Shown here in pieces: positions 5,324 to 7,330 of a stretch of DNA of 7,330 nucleotides. The stretch is from Bacillota bacterium (lineage in GTDB: Bacteria > Bacillota_E > RBS10-35 > JAJYVN01). Location of the stretch: contig JAJZWQ010000151.1 of assembly GCA_021846605.1 (NCBI GenBank), positions 1 to 7,330 on the forward strand. Reading direction: 5' to 3'. Under the pieces are notes generated by a model that saw only the letters and a program-made list of their open reading frames with translations, was not told where the DNA came from and searched no databases. Position 1 is the first letter of the stretch. Each line of letters begins with the position of its first letter. The translations under genes were made by a program, and so were the position numbers.

Positions 5324-7330
5324 TCACTGTCGAGATGGCGCCGAGTCGTTGCCGAGCCCGGCCGACCCATCGCCGGTCGCTTCGGCAACCCCGTTCAACC
5401 GCCAGAGGGTCTCGGTTACGAGGTCGATCCCCGCCTTGAGGTGACCGCGGTAGGTGCTGAAGGGCAGCTCAAGGGCCTCGGCGGCCTCCTCCTGTGTGCC
5501 GGCCGTCCCCAGGAAGGTGGTGCTCAGGGCGCGGTGGAGTTTGGTCCGGCGAGGAGAGGCCGCGAGCGAATCCACGGCTTGGTGGCAGATCGCTCGCAGC
5601 GCGGCGACGCGCGCGGATTCGTCGGCGGTCGCGGGGACCCGGTGGACAACGAGCGGGGCATGCAGCAGGGGATTGCGGGCGAGCATGTCCGGCTCGCGCA
5701 GGTGGCGCAGGGCGTCCCGCACCGCGGGAGCGAAGTCGCGCTCCGCGAGCGCGGGCGCCCCGGGCGCGGCCGACCGGACGGAGCCCTGGGCGGTCAGCGT
5801 GGTCAGCCGTTCCCCCGTACCGATCAGTTGCAACCAGGCCAACGGGGGCAGAGGCCGCCAGTCGCGCGCGAACACGCCGTAGCGCCGCGCGCCGCTGCTG
5901 AAGCTGCAGACCGGCAAGGGCCGAAACCCGCTGCCCTGCATCCACGGCGCCCAGAAGTCGGGGTCGGCGCAGGCGATGAAGCTGAAACGGAGATCTGGGG
6001 TGGCCAGGTAGTGCTGGACGAAGGATACGAACAGGGCCGCCTGGGCGGGCGAGACCGCCTGGTGGGTGTCGGTGGCCAGCCAGTGTCGCACCAGGGAGGC
6101 GCGGGCGCCACCGATGCGATCGTGGACGTGCGCGCGGACCCTTTGGACGCAGGGGTCGCCCTCGTCCCGCTGCAGGGAGTCCACGGCGAGGATGATTGCC
6201 CCGCCGCGCAGGTTGCCGCCGCCGTCGACCAGGGCCAGGACGCTGCCGGGTTGGTCGGCCACCCAGCGCGCGGCGCTGGTGGCGGACTCCGCCCCCTCGA
6301 AGCGGCGGATCGATTCCACGAGAGCCGCCGCCTGGTCGGGGTCCGCAGGCCTGGTGGCGAGGGCTGCGTCCCGCGACCAGGCGGTGGCCAGGTAGGGACG
6401 GGCCGCATCGTCGTCCCGGTGCAAGAACAGGTAGTCGGCGAGCAGCCGCCGCTGTTCCTCCCCCGTGGCTCGCTGCAGGCGCTCGGCATAGTACGTGCGG
6501 GCGCGGGCAATCATCGCCGCCTGCCGGGCCGGGTTGCGCCAGCGGCATTCGGCGGATAGGGCCGACTGCAGCGTCTCGTGGAGCACTAGGCCATGCGCCG
6601 TCGCCTGCGCCACGGAGAGCCCCGCCAGCCATTCGAACATGCCCCTGGCGTCCGGCGTGGCCGCCATGGCGGCGAGCAACCGCTCGTCGAGGCAGCGGAC
6701 CAGGGCTGCAGCCTCCAGCGCGTCACGCTGCTCCGCCGCGGGTACCCGTTCCACCATCTGCCTCACCAGGGCGGTCACCAGCGCCGGGGTCCGCTCCGGG
6801 GCGAACGGCAGGTCGGGGGATTGCAGCACGGCGTCGGCCGCCAGCGCCAGGGCCAGCGGATGGCCCCGCGCGAAGGCGAGCACGTGGTCGACGTGTTGGG
6901 GCGGGACGGCGCGCGCGCCCAGATAGGCGCGGCTCTCGCGTTCGTCGAAGTTCTGTAGCTGCCAGATGGCGAGGAGGTCCCGCCAACCCGCGTCCAGGCG
7001 CCAGGAGAGGGAGAGGGGCTCCCGGTCGGCCAGGATGACGAGCGCCGTTTCGGGCAATTGCGGCAGCAGGGCCTCCCGCAGCCAGTCCTCCAGGGGCCGC
7101 AGGGCTTCGCAGGTGTCCACCGCGAGCAGGCACCGCTCGCCCGTGCGCCCGAGGGCCCGTTCCAGGGGCTCGTCGCCCTGGACGCCGAGCGCGGTGCGCA
7201 CGGCCGCCGCGAAGCGCTGGGCGTCCGCCGGCACCTCGCGGCCGTCGACGCGGCCGGCCCGGATGCCCGCTTCTTCTGCCTGGCGGAGGAAGGCGTGGAG
7301 CAGCGCGCTCTTGCCCACGCCGCCCGGACC
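5324..7330 (-). CDS. STAND-type ATPase regulator with GNAT-like region and C-terminal helix-turn-helix (5' end off window)
   Basis: A probable transcriptional regulator, partial: 668 residues are visible and the N-terminus lies beyond the right edge. The first visible residues are the Walker A motif GPGGVGKS (1-8). A Walker B-like CLLAVDTCEAL (about 67-77), a sensor-like VILADREP (about 98-105), QNFDERESRAYL (about 126-137) and GHPLALALAADAV (about 156-168) follow in the order seen in NB-ARC/STAND ATPases of signalling proteins. About 344-504 resembles an acetyltransferase (GNAT) fold: paired strands around SVLALVDGGGNLRGGAIILAVD, then FSFIACADPDFWAPW and GVFARDWRPLPPLAWL. The C-terminus has a helix-turn-helix resembling sigma-70 region 4 (TQEEAAEALELPFSTYRGHL, about 612-631). 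GTG 7316-7318 lies inside the P-loop and is not the real start. The role is inferred from domain order and from lying 63 nt upstream of the precursor. DNA targets and acetyltransferase activity are not shown. Confidence 0.85.
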   Translation of the reverse strand, partial: GPGGVGKSALLHAFLRQAEEAGIRAGRVDGREVPADAQRFAAAVRTALGVQGDEPLERALGRTGERCLLAVDTCEALRPLEDWLREALLPQLPETALVILADREPLSLSWRLDAGWRDLLAIWQLQNFDERESRAYLGARAVPPQHVDHVLAFARGHPLALALAADAVLQSPDLPFAPERTPALVTALVRQMVERVPAAEQRDALEAAALVRCLDERLLAAMAATPDARGMFEWLAGLSVAQATAHGLVLHETLQSALSAECRWRNPARQAAMIARARTYYAERLQRATGEEQRRLLADYLFLHRDDDAARPYLATAWSRDAALATRPADPDQAAALVESIRRFEGAESATSAARWVADQPGSVLALVDGGGNLRGGAIILAVDSLQRDEGDPCVQRVRAHVHDRIGGARASLVRHWLATDTHQAVSPAQAALFVSFVQHYLATPDLRFSFIACADPDFWAPWMQGSGFRPLPVCSFSSGARRYGVFARDWRPLPPLAWLQLIGTGERLTTLTAQGSVRSAAPGAPALAERDFAPAVRDALRHLREPDMLARNPLLHAPLVVHRVPATADESARVAALRAICHQAVDSLAASPRRTKLHRALSTTFLGTAGTQEEAAEALELPFSTYRGHLKAGIDLVTETLWRLNGVAEATGDGSAGLGNDSAPSRQ

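Noticed and set aside
4469..6559. Long plus-strand open frame (696 codons) opposite the regulator and precursor
   Set aside because: It lies antisense to genes with clear domain motifs, spans several of them, and its translation is Arg/Gly/Pro-rich without recognisable motifs. Such frames are expected opposite GC-rich coding DNA.

Overview
All protein-coding content lies on the minus strand, read from the right edge to the left. The DNA is very GC-rich (about 70% or more by eye, not counted) and its codons end mostly in G or C. This suggests a high-GC bacterium such as a proteobacterium, actinobacterium or Chloroflexi-type lineage. Nothing in the window fixes the phylum. The short adaptor protein described below does not settle whether the cell has one membrane or two.

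In order of transcription the window holds: (1) 7330-5324, a STAND-type ATPase regulator whose 5' end is cut off exactly at its Walker A motif, with a GNAT-like middle region and a C-terminal helix-turn-helix; (2) 5260-4922, a small RiPP precursor with a nitrile-hydratase-alpha-like leader (NHLP, proteusin type) ending in Ala-Ala-Gly-Gly, followed by an 18-residue core; (3) 4875-4066, a short HlyD-type membrane fusion protein of the NHLM secretion family; (4) 4033-1850, an ABC exporter with an intact C39 double-glycine peptidase domain; (5) 1853-1, a second NHLM ABC transporter protein, cut off by the left edge before its ATPase domain. Gene 5 has no complete ORF inside the window. I found it by translating the reverse complement, which stays open for 617 codons from the ATGA overlap at 1853 to position 1.

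Genes 2-5 are tightly packed (46 nt gap, 32 nt gap, 4 nt overlap) and form one NHLP/NHLM peptide export unit. The precursor would be recognised by its leader, cut after Gly-Gly by the C39 domain, and exported by the two ABC proteins with the HlyD-like adaptor. The regulator gene ends 63 nt upstream of the precursor and probably controls the unit or is co-transcribed with it.

The main points of interest are: a precursor whose core has no Cys and only one Ser and one Thr, with no modification enzyme visible in the window; a winged-helix-like N-terminal region fused to the second transporter; the unusual STAND/GNAT-like/HTH regulator beside a RiPP cassette; and a very short HlyD protein without a coiled-coil hairpin. 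No RNA genes, mobile elements, CRISPR arrays or convincing promoters or terminators were seen, and no stretch above 300 nt lacks a gene.
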